A stretch of DNA of 64,000 nt from Occallatibacter gabretensis (GTDB lineage Bacteria; Acidobacteriota; Terriglobia; Terriglobales; Acidobacteriaceae): positions 1,182,104-1,246,103 of the forward strand of contig NZ_LAIJ01000009.1 in the NCBI RefSeq assembly GCF_001449115.1, read 5' to 3'. The notes beneath the pieces are model-generated. The model saw nothing but the letters and a program-made list of their open reading frames with translations, ran no database searches and had not been told where the DNA came from. A program made the translations under genes and the position numbers. Positions 52,801 through 61,955 of the stretch are shown here, piece after piece (position 1 is the stretch's first letter; the number at the start of each line of letters is the position of its first letter).

Positions 52801-52873
52801 AGCCCAGCTCTTCATGAAAGAGCGCGACAACTCGATCTTGTGTTGCGCGTTCCGGCTTGCCGATGTCGCTCAT
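49823..52873 (-). CDS. hsdR: Type I restriction enzyme R subunit
   Basis: This 1016-residue subunit cuts DNA and translocates it in the type I R-M complex. The endonuclease site is D135 with E149 and K151 (RRPDLVLYV...AVIELKC). The helicase part starts with GSGKS at residues 278-282, and DECH is at 384-387 ([12 protein letters not shown]). Later motifs include VGFTGTPLL and [30 protein letters not shown]. The length and motif order are normal, so it is likely functional. It starts 2 bases after the hsdS stop codon. Confidence 0.93.
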   Translation of the reverse strand: [1016 protein letters not shown]

Positions 52874-52875
52874 CT

Positions 52876-54753
52876 TTATTCCTCTTCAATGGGAAATAAC
52901 TGGCCGCAGGACTGGATTGTTGTTGCGATGTTGTCATCGGAGAAGACCGCGCGATTGAGCTTGGCCTTCCATTCCGGGCTGTCTTGGATAATCTGTTTCA
53001 CTGCGGAGAGCGTGGCTGCTTTGCCCGCACGGGAGAGGTCTTCGCAGGCCATGTCTACGGTCGTCAGCAATTCAAGTGCATCATTCTTTTGATAGCGAAA
53101 CTGTTCGAGCCAGGTAAGGGCCTCTGCTCCATACCACTTTTCAAAATAACCTTCGGCCTGAGCGATGTTTTCATCCGCAATGAATCCTTCGCTCTTTCCA
53201 TTAGAGAGAACCCGGACGTATCGGTTTTGAAGTGCGATCTTCTCTGCACCGCCGTATCTCGTGCGTGGATTGTAAGGGCCTGCGGCTTTCTTCATGAAAC
53301 CAGCTGCCTCGTGCTCAACATGACGATGCAGCAAATAGGAGAACTTCGTGCGGCGGAATCGTCCGAACGGAAACTTCTCCGATCCGAATTTGGCGGACAA
53401 CACTGCAATCACAACCGCTTCGTTGAAGTGCGTGTTGTGAGAGATGTCGGCTGCAGAATCACTTTCTTTCATGGGGAATGACAGAACTTGCGCTGACTGT
53501 CGAACCAATCGAATCCGTCCCGTGAGGAGTTCCTGCATCAGGCCCTGCTTGAGTTGGCAGGCCTTGAAGAGCTTTGCTTCCAGCGCTGCGATCTCTGTAT
53601 CCATCTCCATTAGAATCGTGGCTATGGCCGCTTGCTCCCCGAGGGAGGGTAATAGGATAGGAACTTCACCGATTTGCCCCATATTGATTTTTTTAGGTGA
53701 GGCATTCATCAGAGATCTAGCTTCGATATCCATTACGAACTGGTCAGACTTGCTGTAGCAAAAGAGATAACGCGCGTCGACACTTTCATTTAGCTTCAGG
53801 AGCGCCAGGCTCACATATATGCTTGCATCTACCTCCCAATCGATGAGTTTTGTATCTCCAATCGAGCCTATGCGTGTGAGTAGGATGTCGCCCTTTTCCA
53901 ACTTGCACCTCTTCGATAGGACGATATGGTCCGCGTAAGAGATAAATTTCGTATTTACAAAATCATCTGATGTCAAAGTTTCAACGCTATAAAACGGAAC
54001 CCCCGAATCTACATAAGACGGCGTGAAATGCGTTCCATCGACGATTGACCGACAAACCTCCGCGAGTCGCGTCTTTGCCCATTTCGTGGTGAAGCCGGGG
54101 AGGCGCTTCCTGCCGTTGAGTAATAGTTGCATGGCGCCTTGTTTCATTTGGCGTTTCTTGACGAGAAGCTGTTCCAGCGATTCGATGAGCGCATCCGCAT
54201 CGCTCAACGCGTCAGCGATATCACTCTGCTCGAATTTGTTGGTTGGAAAGCATATGGGGATATCGTCTAGCTTTCTTCGCTGAATGCCTATTGCTGTCGA
54301 GCCGCTGGAATTCTGAAACAATCGGCTTTGAAAATAGCTACCCCTCATAAAGTGTGCAAGGAAGTTTCGAAGCAGTATCTCCTTCGGCTTCAGCAGCAGT
54401 ACGCGTTGGCTGAGGATGTATTCTTTCGAGTCCGGGACTTGTGCAATATTTCCAAGAGGTGCTTCCGTGGTGATCAGAACGTCTCCGAGCTCACAAGGGC
54501 CACGAGTCATCCACCGCCGGTACAGCTCATCGCTGCCAAAGTTGGCTTCCTTGGCAAGATCAATCCGCCCCATCTGGACATTGTTTGCAGATAGGGCAAG
54601 GATGTTTCCACCTCCCCATGAAAGGCCGAGCTTTCGAGGTGTGCGTCCGCGATAATCGATGTAGTGCTCCACAGCGGTTCCAAGAGCCATCACTGTCCAA
54701 TTCTCCGGTATCACCCCCGCTTCAGTCTGCTTGTATCCCCGCTTCAGCTCCAT
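52876..54753 (-). CDS. hsdS: Type I R-M specificity subunit with C-terminal extension
   Basis: This 625-residue specificity subunit recognises the DNA target. It starts with the usual YKQTEAGVIPENW, then two target-recognition domains separated by the helical spacer LEQLLVKKRQMKQGAMQLLLNGRKRLPGF; a second spacer, LEAKLFKACQLKQGLMQELLTGRIRL, ends the HsdS core near residue 425. The last ~200 residues (428-625) form an additional domain with AAGFMKKAAGPYNPRTRYGG, resembling a Panacea/antitoxin-like or similar HsdS-associated module. The core is of typical length; the extension is unusual. It overlaps hsdM by 10 bases. Confidence 0.9.
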   Translation of the reverse strand: MELKRGYKQTEAGVIPENWTVMALGTAVEHYIDYRGRTPRKLGLSWGGGNILALSANNVQMGRIDLAKEANFGSDELYRRWMTRGPCELGDVLITTEAPLGNIAQVPDSKEYILSQRVLLLKPKEILLRNFLAHFMRGSYFQSRLFQNSSGSTAIGIQRRKLDDIPICFPTNKFEQSDIADALSDADALIESLEQLLVKKRQMKQGAMQLLLNGRKRLPGFTTKWAKTRLAEVCRSIVDGTHFTPSYVDSGVPFYSVETLTSDDFVNTKFISYADHIVLSKRCKLEKGDILLTRIGSIGDTKLIDWEVDASIYVSLALLKLNESVDARYLFCYSKSDQFVMDIEARSLMNASPKKINMGQIGEVPILLPSLGEQAAIATILMEMDTEIAALEAKLFKACQLKQGLMQELLTGRIRLVRQSAQVLSFPMKESDSAADISHNTHFNEAVVIAVLSAKFGSEKFPFGRFRRTKFSYLLHRHVEHEAAGFMKKAAGPYNPRTRYGGAEKIALQNRYVRVLSNGKSEGFIADENIAQAEGYFEKWYGAEALTWLEQFRYQKNDALELLTTVDMACEDLSRAGKAATLSAVKQIIQDSPEWKAKLNRAVFSDDNIATTIQSCGQLFPIEEE

Positions 54754-57185
54754 TCGAATCCCATCCTTTCGAGATGGCGATTTACCTTTGTCTCCAGTTC
54801 GGCTACCCGATCGATCATCTGCGGCATGGGCATTTCATAACGCTCCGCCAGCTCCTTCACGCGCTGCGTGAGCGTCCGGCTAATGCGGTCCATCTCGCCG
54901 TGAACGACCTTGTCGAGCGCTGCAATCCACTTGTCTTCGACTACAAGCGTCTTGATCTCAATCTCGGTAAGCTTCGGATAACGCGCGTAGCAGGTGGCAT
55001 CGAGCGTGGCCTCAGCCTCCTTCAGCTTCTTCATGGTTGTACTCTGCTCATCATCGAGCTTGATCCAGCGTGAGAGGAGCGCGGGTTCTTCCCCGGCGTC
55101 TTTGTCGCTTTTGATCTGTTTGAGCCGCGCCGTGATCGTGGCCCTCGTGACCTTACCCTCTTTTCCCTCCTCCGCTTCGGTGCGGGCATCGGCAAAGGCG
55201 TCTTCGTCGTTGATCTGCTGCTGCTCCAGCTCATCCAACGTAGCGCCGATACTCTCCACCCTGGCCATCAACTGCTCAATGTCTTTCTGGTCGCTGGCAT
55301 AGTACCGGGCAACCAGAAGCTCCTTCGGAACGAGATCGCAGGCCCATCCCTTGTCGACCTGCTTACCCGGCTTACCGTCTTTGCCCTTCTTCGTCTCGAT
55401 CACCCGATAAGTCTCAGCTTTCCATCCGTCAGCGGCGATCAGGTAGCAGTCGTCCTGCATCGTCTCATCCCAGAAGTCCATTAAGAGCTGGTAGACATCG
55501 TAGGCGTCGATGAGTAGCTGGTCCTCATAGTGATGGAGCAGCCTTTCGGCCAATTCTGTAATGACCTGTTTGGGATGGCAGTTGACCGCGAGTGCCTTGA
55601 GCTTCTTCTCGTTCTTGTCCCGCCACGCGGCAAAGTGTGCGTTCATCTGGTCGATGAACGCGGTGAACTCGGGATGCTCGTAGATTGTGGTCTTGATAGC
55701 CTGCTTCTCAACGCGTAGATCAACATACCCGGGTCTGTTGCGTTTGAACAGCGCTTTGCGCAGGCCGGGGCAGACGCTCCAGTAACGTTCAAGCGCGTTC
55801 ACATCACGCTCGGGTATCCCGCCGCACAGATGGCCCTCAATGTCCTGAAGGTCTTCCTCCTGCTGGCTGTCGATGTAGCGGGGCAGATTGAGGTTGAAGT
55901 CATTCTTTTCAATCTCCTCGACAGAGACTATGCGGGAAAACCTGGGGACCTCCGCTCGCCGGTGAAAGACATCGACAATCTTGTGAATGTCCTGAGCGCG
56001 AAGACGATTCTTGGGTCCATCCTTCATGTAGCCTGCGCTGGCGTCGATGAGGAAGATTGCCTTGCGGGTATGGGCATCGTGCTTGTCGACGACAACGATG
56101 CAGGCAGGGATGCCGGTGCCGTAAAAGAGATTGGCAGGCAATCCAATGATGGCCTTGATGTATCCCTTACGAACGAGATTGCGGCGAATGTCACCCTCGG
56201 CGTTGCCCCGGAAGAGCACGCCGTGGGGCAGGATGCAAGCGCCCTTGCCAGTGCTCTTGAGCGAACGGACGATGTGCAACAGGTAGGCGTAGTCGCCTTG
56301 TTTACCGGGCGGGGTTCCGAACGGCTTGAAACGGTCGTACGGGTCGTTCTCCAGATTGACGCCTGTGCTCCAGCGCTTGTCAGAGAACGGCGGATTGGCG
56401 ACAACGTAGTCGAAGGTCTTGAGGGTGTCTCCCTCAGTGAACTTGGGATCGGCGAGCGTATTGCCTGGCAGGATGAGCGCCGTGGGGTTGTTGTGCAAGT
56501 ACATGTTCATGCGAGCCAACGCGCTGGTCGCCGCATCCTTCTCCTGCCCGTACAGGGTGGGCTTGGTTGTCGCCTCATCGGCCACTTTGAGCAAAAGCGA
56601 TCCCGAGCCGCAGGTCGGGTCATACACCGTGGTGTCGGACGTAGTCCGAGCCGTGCGGATGCCGAGAATCTGCGCCATGATGCGACTGACTTCCGCCGGG
56701 GTATAGAACTGGCCTTTGCTCTTGCCGCTCTCCGTGGCGAAGTGACGCATCAGGTACTCATAGGCATCGCCGAGGATGTCGTCACCGTCGGCGCGATTCT
56801 TCGAAAAGTCTAGGGCCGGGTTCTCAAAGATTCCAATGAGATTGGTGAGCCGGTCCACCATCTCCTTGCCGCTGCCGAGTTTTGAAGCCTCGTTGAAGTC
56901 GGGGAAATCGGAGAGATTGTTGGCTTTCGCCAGCGGGGCGATGATCTTCTTGTTGATCTGGTCGCCGATGTCGGACTTGCCCTTGAGCGCGACCATGTCC
57001 TGAAAACTCGACCCCTCTGGAATGGTCACAGGGGCAAACCGGATGCCGGCGTACTTGTCGCTGACGTACTTAATGAAGAGCAGGACGAGGACGTAGTCCT
57101 TGTACTGGCTGGCATCCATGCTTCCGCGAAGCTCGTCGCAACTGGCCCAGAGCGAGCTGTATAGTTCAGATTTCTTGAGCGCCAT
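54744..57185 (-). CDS. hsdM: Type I R-M modification methyltransferase
   Basis: This 813-residue protein is the N6-adenine methyltransferase subunit. The SAM-binding DPTCGSG motif is at residues 189-195 and the catalytic NPPF at 264-267 (NPPFSDKRW). The first 150 residues form the usual helical N-domain. The C-terminal 300 residues, which include KKGKDGKPGKQVDK and long helical stretches, make this HsdM longer than most (about 500-550), a known long form. CTCAGGA stands just upstream of ATG 57185. Together with hsdS and hsdR it forms a complete type I R-M operon. Confidence 0.92.
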   Translation of the reverse strand: MALKKSELYSSLWASCDELRGSMDASQYKDYVLVLLFIKYVSDKYAGIRFAPVTIPEGSSFQDMVALKGKSDIGDQINKKIIAPLAKANNLSDFPDFNEASKLGSGKEMVDRLTNLIGIFENPALDFSKNRADGDDILGDAYEYLMRHFATESGKSKGQFYTPAEVSRIMAQILGIRTARTTSDTTVYDPTCGSGSLLLKVADEATTKPTLYGQEKDAATSALARMNMYLHNNPTALILPGNTLADPKFTEGDTLKTFDYVVANPPFSDKRWSTGVNLENDPYDRFKPFGTPPGKQGDYAYLLHIVRSLKSTGKGACILPHGVLFRGNAEGDIRRNLVRKGYIKAIIGLPANLFYGTGIPACIVVVDKHDAHTRKAIFLIDASAGYMKDGPKNRLRAQDIHKIVDVFHRRAEVPRFSRIVSVEEIEKNDFNLNLPRYIDSQQEEDLQDIEGHLCGGIPERDVNALERYWSVCPGLRKALFKRNRPGYVDLRVEKQAIKTTIYEHPEFTAFIDQMNAHFAAWRDKNEKKLKALAVNCHPKQVITELAERLLHHYEDQLLIDAYDVYQLLMDFWDETMQDDCYLIAADGWKAETYRVIETKKGKDGKPGKQVDKGWACDLVPKELLVARYYASDQKDIEQLMARVESIGATLDELEQQQINDEDAFADARTEAEEGKEGKVTRATITARLKQIKSDKDAGEEPALLSRWIKLDDEQSTTMKKLKEAEATLDATCYARYPKLTEIEIKTLVVEDKWIAALDKVVHGEMDRISRTLTQRVKELAERYEMPMPQMIDRVAELETKVNRHLERMGFEWS

Positions 57186-57589
57186 TCCTGAGGTTCCCGA
57201 TGAGTTCTGCCCGAAACACGGTGGTGGCAGGGTTTAACTGCAGAACTGCCATCACACAGCCGGGAGATGCCATTATCTCTTATCGGATCAAGCCGATGCG
57301 TGCCTGCTCCGATGTGCGAGGCGATTCCGAGCCAATCCGCGTAGTTGGGCCTTCTGGTGTGGGTAAGTGGATGCGAATGGCCCGTTGTCAAGGATTCTCC
57401 AGCGACGTAGCAGATCCATCCCCCGTTCCACTGGCTGACCTATGGCCAAACGTGGCGGGAGTATAGCCCATCATCACCTGGGTGGCGACGATGGCGGCGA
57501 GGGAAGCCGGGGCCTGCGCTTCGGACTAGAGCGCCCAAACGTGCCGCAAAATTCTATGACTAGGACAACTGACAGAGTTCAACACGGAT
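57186..57589. other. Intergenic region before hsdM, with inverted repeat
   Basis: 404 bases without a gene. An imperfect inverted repeat (GTGGTGGCAG at 57221-57230 and CTGCCATCAC at 57246-57255, one mismatch) lies in the hsdM leader and could be a regulatory site. The rest shows no pattern I can name. The RT-nitrilase gene ends at 57590. Confidence 0.5.
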
Positions 57590-60500
57590 TCACATACGCG
57601 CAGGAGGATACTTCCAGATATTTTCCTTCTCTTCTTTTTTAGGAACGATCTTCGCCGTGGTCTTGCGCGCGAGATATGCGGCGATGTCCTCAATCTCCAG
57701 AAAGGCGATAGAGGCTTGTGGCTGGCCGTGTAAATGAAAGACTTGACGTTTGTAGGCCAGTCGGTAGGGGATGTACGCGTTACTGCCCCCAAAGGTACCG
57801 TTGTTGCTCACAATCACGAGTTGGAACATATGGTAGTGCAACGCGGACGCCATCTGATCGAACGTATTTACATCCTGATTCAGTGCGGGGATGGCTAAGA
57901 CGTCGGACACATTTTTCAAGTCCGCTGCCAGGCCAATGTCCGTCGCGTCGTAACATACGGACGCAGTCAACCACAGGGGCCTTTCCTGAGTAGGAGACCA
58001 GTCATATCCCATCAGCCACTGACAAGGACGGTGTCCACGCAACACGGGTGTCACAGCGTTTAATCGCTGCTCTTCGGCAGAGAGATGTTGTTTTCCCTGC
58101 CGCCTGGTCAGAATTCGCATACCCGCACTCGGAGACAATGATGGATAAATCCAGTGGGCCGAGTTCACTAACAACCCGCCTCCTGGAGGTTGTTGGTAGG
58201 TGATTCCTGCAAGAATGATCGTTCGGTGTTTCCGAGCAAACGGTACGAGATGAGTTTGGATGTCTCTGGGATGAACCGCAAGCTCCGGGAGAATTAGCCA
58301 GTCCAGCCGCCCCTCTCCTCCCTTATGGGTTTGCCGAAGGTCAAGCATCCGTTCGATGGCCGCTAAGGCAGCGGATAAATGAGCCCGATGTCGAACGCGC
58401 ATGGCGGGAGCAGAGAGCGTCAGATCGGTTGCGCTGAAGTCGCCCGATGTTGGGATGACGGTTTGCATGACACAGGCTCGGAGAGGCCGCACGTCCTCGC
58501 TCCGAATCGGCCGAGGCATAAGAACTGGCAAAATCATGCAGCCGGTTGCCTGCCCCTGGATCGACAGGAGTTCTTTCAAACGATCTTCTATGGCTACACG
58601 CGCTTGCTTCGCTCCGTCTAGATTCCAGCCTGCAAGCGCCCAGTCGCCAGAGCCCGGAACGCGTAACAAAGCCGTCAAGAATCCTTCGATCCAATCAGAG
58701 ACAGCCAACCAATCGTCCTCAAACGCGGAGTGCTCGTTATAGAGGCCGTATAAGCGTTCATACCAATGGCTGTACGGGACGCGATATCCTTCCGCATGGT
58801 CCCGCCAGCTCGCTTTCCTTCCGACCTTCGCAAAGTCAGGTTCTCCGGCCAAGATGAATCGAAGAAGGTATCCGAGTTGAAATCTCCAACGGTCCCGGTC
58901 AGCGCTCCATGGAGGTGGCGCATAGATAGATTCCCCCTGCTGCCCCTGTCCTTCAGTGACGCGAAGCTTGAGAGGCGTCTTGCAATTCGTCCAATCCTCT
59001 CGCCTTTCAAGAAAGACCTGATCCGGGGTGATGGCCGTGACAATCGCCTTCGGAGACAACAGAGCAAGGAATGCGGAGGAGAATTCGAGCAGGAAGAGCT
59101 CGTTTCTCACGGATGGCCTCAATGCCGCGTCCAGAACCAGATCACTCAGGCAAATCCAATCCGTTTCGCTGACTCTTTCACTCACACAAAGATCCTGCTG
59201 CAGCCGACGGCTCATTAGGTCACGCAGGTCAGGTCTAGATTCCAGGATCTCCACCGCAAATGCCGGATCGCGAGAGGCTATCTGTTCGAGGCTTGCTCCG
59301 CCAAGTCCAGCGACAGCAAGAGCACCAGCCGGATCACGGTGCAGGAAGGATCTTCTCGTCAAAATCGCAAGTGTGGCGAACTGATCAGGATTCTGCTCGG
59401 TGGATTTCCCGTTCAAATACCTGAGGAGGTCTTCGTAGATGGTCGAAGTTTCGTCTAATTCTTCTTGTATGGCCGATGGCTCGAAGACGGCCAGGAACAG
59501 GAGGATTTGTTGTTTCAGGTACCACGGAAGAAGCGAGGCTGGTCGCGTCATGAGGTCGATCGCTTCATGGACCAGTAGCTTCCGATAGGCAATCAAGTCA
59601 ACGCTGTCGGGGAGCATCTCTTCATCTTCGACGATGCCAGTCTCGGTGGCCGCAGCGCGGAATAGTTCCGCAAGACAGTAAAAAGCGATCCACCGATTTG
59701 GGCGGCTACGGCGAACGTTCTCGGTGTATGGCAAGAGCCGAGCGAGCACGAGAGTCAGGAAATCGACGGATGGCCAAACATCTAGACCGATTCGAAGAAG
59801 CCGAACATTCGACGGGTCTTCCATCCAGCTCTCAATGAGACCCATAGCGAAGACCCGAGCTTCTTCATCGAGTTCACTTTGCGTTCGAACCATGCCTCGA
59901 TGTGTGTCCACCTCTTCCGAAGGAGTTTCTCGGAGATCGTCTGGCTGGCGGAGTTTTGTCAGGAGCGGCCTGATTGATCGATACGTCGTTCTAAAACGAC
60001 CTGCTGCAAATCTCGCTACGGTCGCGTCCTTCGTATCTGGGACGGGTGCGAGCGAGCTTGAACTGGCTGCACGCCCTTCTTGCGAAAACCTCTGTTGTGA
60101 TCGAATGAGGCCCTCGATAGCATCGAGGATTTCCTCTCCCGCAATCACGTCGAAGCCCCCAGAAATGGCAGTCTGTACTCTGGCCATTCTTCTGCTCTGC
60201 AGAATGATCGGCCTGTCATCGTCCCCGAACGCAGCTGCACGCGTCTTTGAGGCCGATATCTGCAGGCCAATCGCCTCAAGGTTGAGACAACTCTGAAGCC
60301 AGCCTGATGCAATGGCTTCCACTTCCTGCGTGGGAAGGCTCGAAGGAACCTTGAGGACGACACGGAAATCGTCCACGTAGCGACAGATATCGTGCAACAC
60401 GATGCCGGGTCGAATTTCTGTACGTAGTTGATCTCGTACTCGAACATCAAAATCAAGTAGCACGATGTTTGAAAAGAAACCCGCAGCAACGAGGCCCTGC

Positions 60501-61330
60501 GGAAGTGCGATCCGACTGAAGTCGCGAATGCTTGCTGCTTTGGCATACATCTTTGCCCCTGAAGCAGCGTCTCCTGCAAGCCATTTCCAGTCGAAAATCT
60601 TGCTGGCCAACGCAAAGAATTGCTTCTCTTCAGGGCCGGCCTGAAGACGACCGAGTTTCTCGCGAAGGAGGTGGGGTGTGACACGATCAAAAAATTGGCT
60701 CAAGTCGGACTGGACGATCACCGTCTTGGATTCACCCTCACTCGCGACTTCCTGTGCCACAACTTCAGGACGGCGAAGAAAGGATTGATAGTCCTGAAAA
60801 TATTGCCGGTAGAGCTTTTTGGACGCCCAGCGATGGTGGAGGCGGTCGCCACTTCTCGAACAATACAGCCGGTTCCCATAGGACTGTACAGTCTGCCTTT
60901 GGAGAAGGTCGGTTAGATCAATACGCGGATCGCCCTGCGCGGTCTCAACCCGGTCTGCGAGACACAACATCATCGCCGTTGCTGCGACCTGATCTCGGAG
61001 ACTTATATGCGCAAGAGGCCTGATCTGTGCGGCCAAACTTTCCCGATGAACCGGCTGCCAGAGTTTGGATTTCGGAGAGACATGCCAACTCTTGCTTTTC
61101 GGCGCTGGAACTAGCTTTATGGGATCACTCCTCCATGCGTCAGGATTTCGCAGATCGTCCGCCAGCTTTGCTAGAAAATCGGGGAGGTTGGTTGCGACTC
61201 GATCCAGCTCCAACGTATCGGAGTACCAATTGTGATAGCGAATATAGGTGGCGGTCTTTCTCCAGGCTTGAACGAGGACGAACTCCTCGGAGACTTGGCC
61301 GATTTGAGGCTGCAAGAAATCTATGGGCAT
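57590..61330 (-). CDS. Reverse transcriptase-nitrilase fusion (DRT type 1-like anti-phage protein)
   Basis: This 1246-residue protein fuses a reverse transcriptase, a helical middle region and a C-N hydrolase (nitrilase) domain. RT motif A is VIVQSDLSQFFDRV with catalytic D209, and the RT core is RYVDDF with YVDD at 318-321; both aspartates are present. A long helical, HEAT-like segment occupies about 420-960. The nitrilase triad is visible near the C-terminus: E about 1016 (ILPELAVHP), K about 1080 (RRQGKQH) and C about 1126 (ASVCYDATDI). The layout matches defence-associated RT type 1 (class 1 UG RTs). The ATG at 61330 is used; a TTG eight codons earlier is less likely. Next to it are restriction and antirestriction genes. 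Confidence 0.88.
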   Translation of the reverse strand: MPIDFLQPQIGQVSEEFVLVQAWRKTATYIRYHNWYSDTLELDRVATNLPDFLAKLADDLRNPDAWRSDPIKLVPAPKSKSWHVSPKSKLWQPVHRESLAAQIRPLAHISLRDQVAATAMMLCLADRVETAQGDPRIDLTDLLQRQTVQSYGNRLYCSRSGDRLHHRWASKKLYRQYFQDYQSFLRRPEVVAQEVASEGESKTVIVQSDLSQFFDRVTPHLLREKLGRLQAGPEEKQFFALASKIFDWKWLAGDAASGAKMYAKAASIRDFSRIALPQGLVAAGFFSNIVLLDFDVRVRDQLRTEIRPGIVLHDICRYVDDFRVVLKVPSSLPTQEVEAIASGWLQSCLNLEAIGLQISASKTRAAAFGDDDRPIILQSRRMARVQTAISGGFDVIAGEEILDAIEGLIRSQQRFSQEGRAASSSSLAPVPDTKDATVARFAAGRFRTTYRSIRPLLTKLRQPDDLRETPSEEVDTHRGMVRTQSELDEEARVFAMGLIESWMEDPSNVRLLRIGLDVWPSVDFLTLVLARLLPYTENVRRSRPNRWIAFYCLAELFRAAATETGIVEDEEMLPDSVDLIAYRKLLVHEAIDLMTRPASLLPWYLKQQILLFLAVFEPSAIQEELDETSTIYEDLLRYLNGKSTEQNPDQFATLAILTRRSFLHRDPAGALAVAGLGGASLEQIASRDPAFAVEILESRPDLRDLMSRRLQQDLCVSERVSETDWICLSDLVLDAALRPSVRNELFLLEFSSAFLALLSPKAIVTAITPDQVFLERREDWTNCKTPLKLRVTEGQGQQGESIYAPPPWSADRDRWRFQLGYLLRFILAGEPDFAKVGRKASWRDHAEGYRVPYSHWYERLYGLYNEHSAFEDDWLAVSDWIEGFLTALLRVPGSGDWALAGWNLDGAKQARVAIEDRLKELLSIQGQATGCMILPVLMPRPIRSEDVRPLRACVMQTVIPTSGDFSATDLTLSAPAMRVRHRAHLSAALAAIERMLDLRQTHKGGEGRLDWLILPELAVHPRDIQTHLVPFARKHRTIILAGITYQQPPGGGLLVNSAHWIYPSLSPSAGMRILTRRQGKQHLSAEEQRLNAVTPVLRGHRPCQWLMGYDWSPTQERPLWLTASVCYDATDIGLAADLKNVSDVLAIPALNQDVNTFDQMASALHYHMFQLVIVSNNGTFGGSNAYIPYRLAYKRQVFHLHGQPQASIAFLEIEDIAAYLARKTTAKIVPKKEEKENIWKYPPARM

Positions 61331-61955
61331 GAGTTGAGACCTACCGCTCGGCAAGGATGGTCGAATGTGTTCGTTGATATCCGCCCTTTATATCAGATCG
61401 GCTAGGGCCAAAAGGGGATCGCCAGTCAGGGTTCTGTGAGGCGTTGGCCATATGGATCAACTCTTCTTCCACGCTTCTCTGGAGCAAAAAGGCTTCCGCT
61501 GATTCTCTCGAAGTCAATTGGCGATTCCCCATGTCAGTTTGCGAAAACAGGCCAATGCGCTCAGTGGGAGCCTTGCAGATATAAGCCAAAGTATCAGGCC
61601 TGCTAACGGCGCTTGTTCGAAGCGATGGCACACCTGATCGGTTGGCATAGCTCCGCTTAATAAGTTTCCTTTGAACGCCTTCTGGAGACAAGGGCGTTCT
61701 TCCGTCCTAATGAGAAAACGTTCGCCTAACGGTTTCTTCGGACACATCTCAAACGGGCCTCGAACATCCTTGAACCGCGTTCGAGCCTGTTCGGTAACTG
61801 TTCGTGTTTTGATTTTGTAACGGCACTCCTAAGCCGACAGGCTTAGGGATGGTGTCTCTCTCTACTTCCTTCCTTCTGCTTTTCGCTTGAGCCATTCCGC
61901 CACTGCGCAGAATCGGACACGCTACGCATCTCGCCAGCGTAAGCCTCGTTTCCGG
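61331..61955. other. Structured upstream region of the RT-nitrilase gene
   Basis: 625 bases without a convincing gene; a 116-codon frame (61341-61691, TTG start) is not supported by composition or motifs. The region holds inverted repeats: CTCGAAC (61759-61765)/GTTCGAG (61779-61785), and CCTAAGCC (61828-61835)/GGCTTAGG (61840-61847) around GACA. GTTCG recurs at 61779, 61789 and 61800. An ncRNA or regulatory leader is possible. Confidence 0.45.

Noticed and set aside
61341..61691. 116-codon frame upstream of the RT gene
   Set aside because: It starts with TTG without a ribosome-binding site, has no recognisable domain, and lies in a stretch with inverted repeats.
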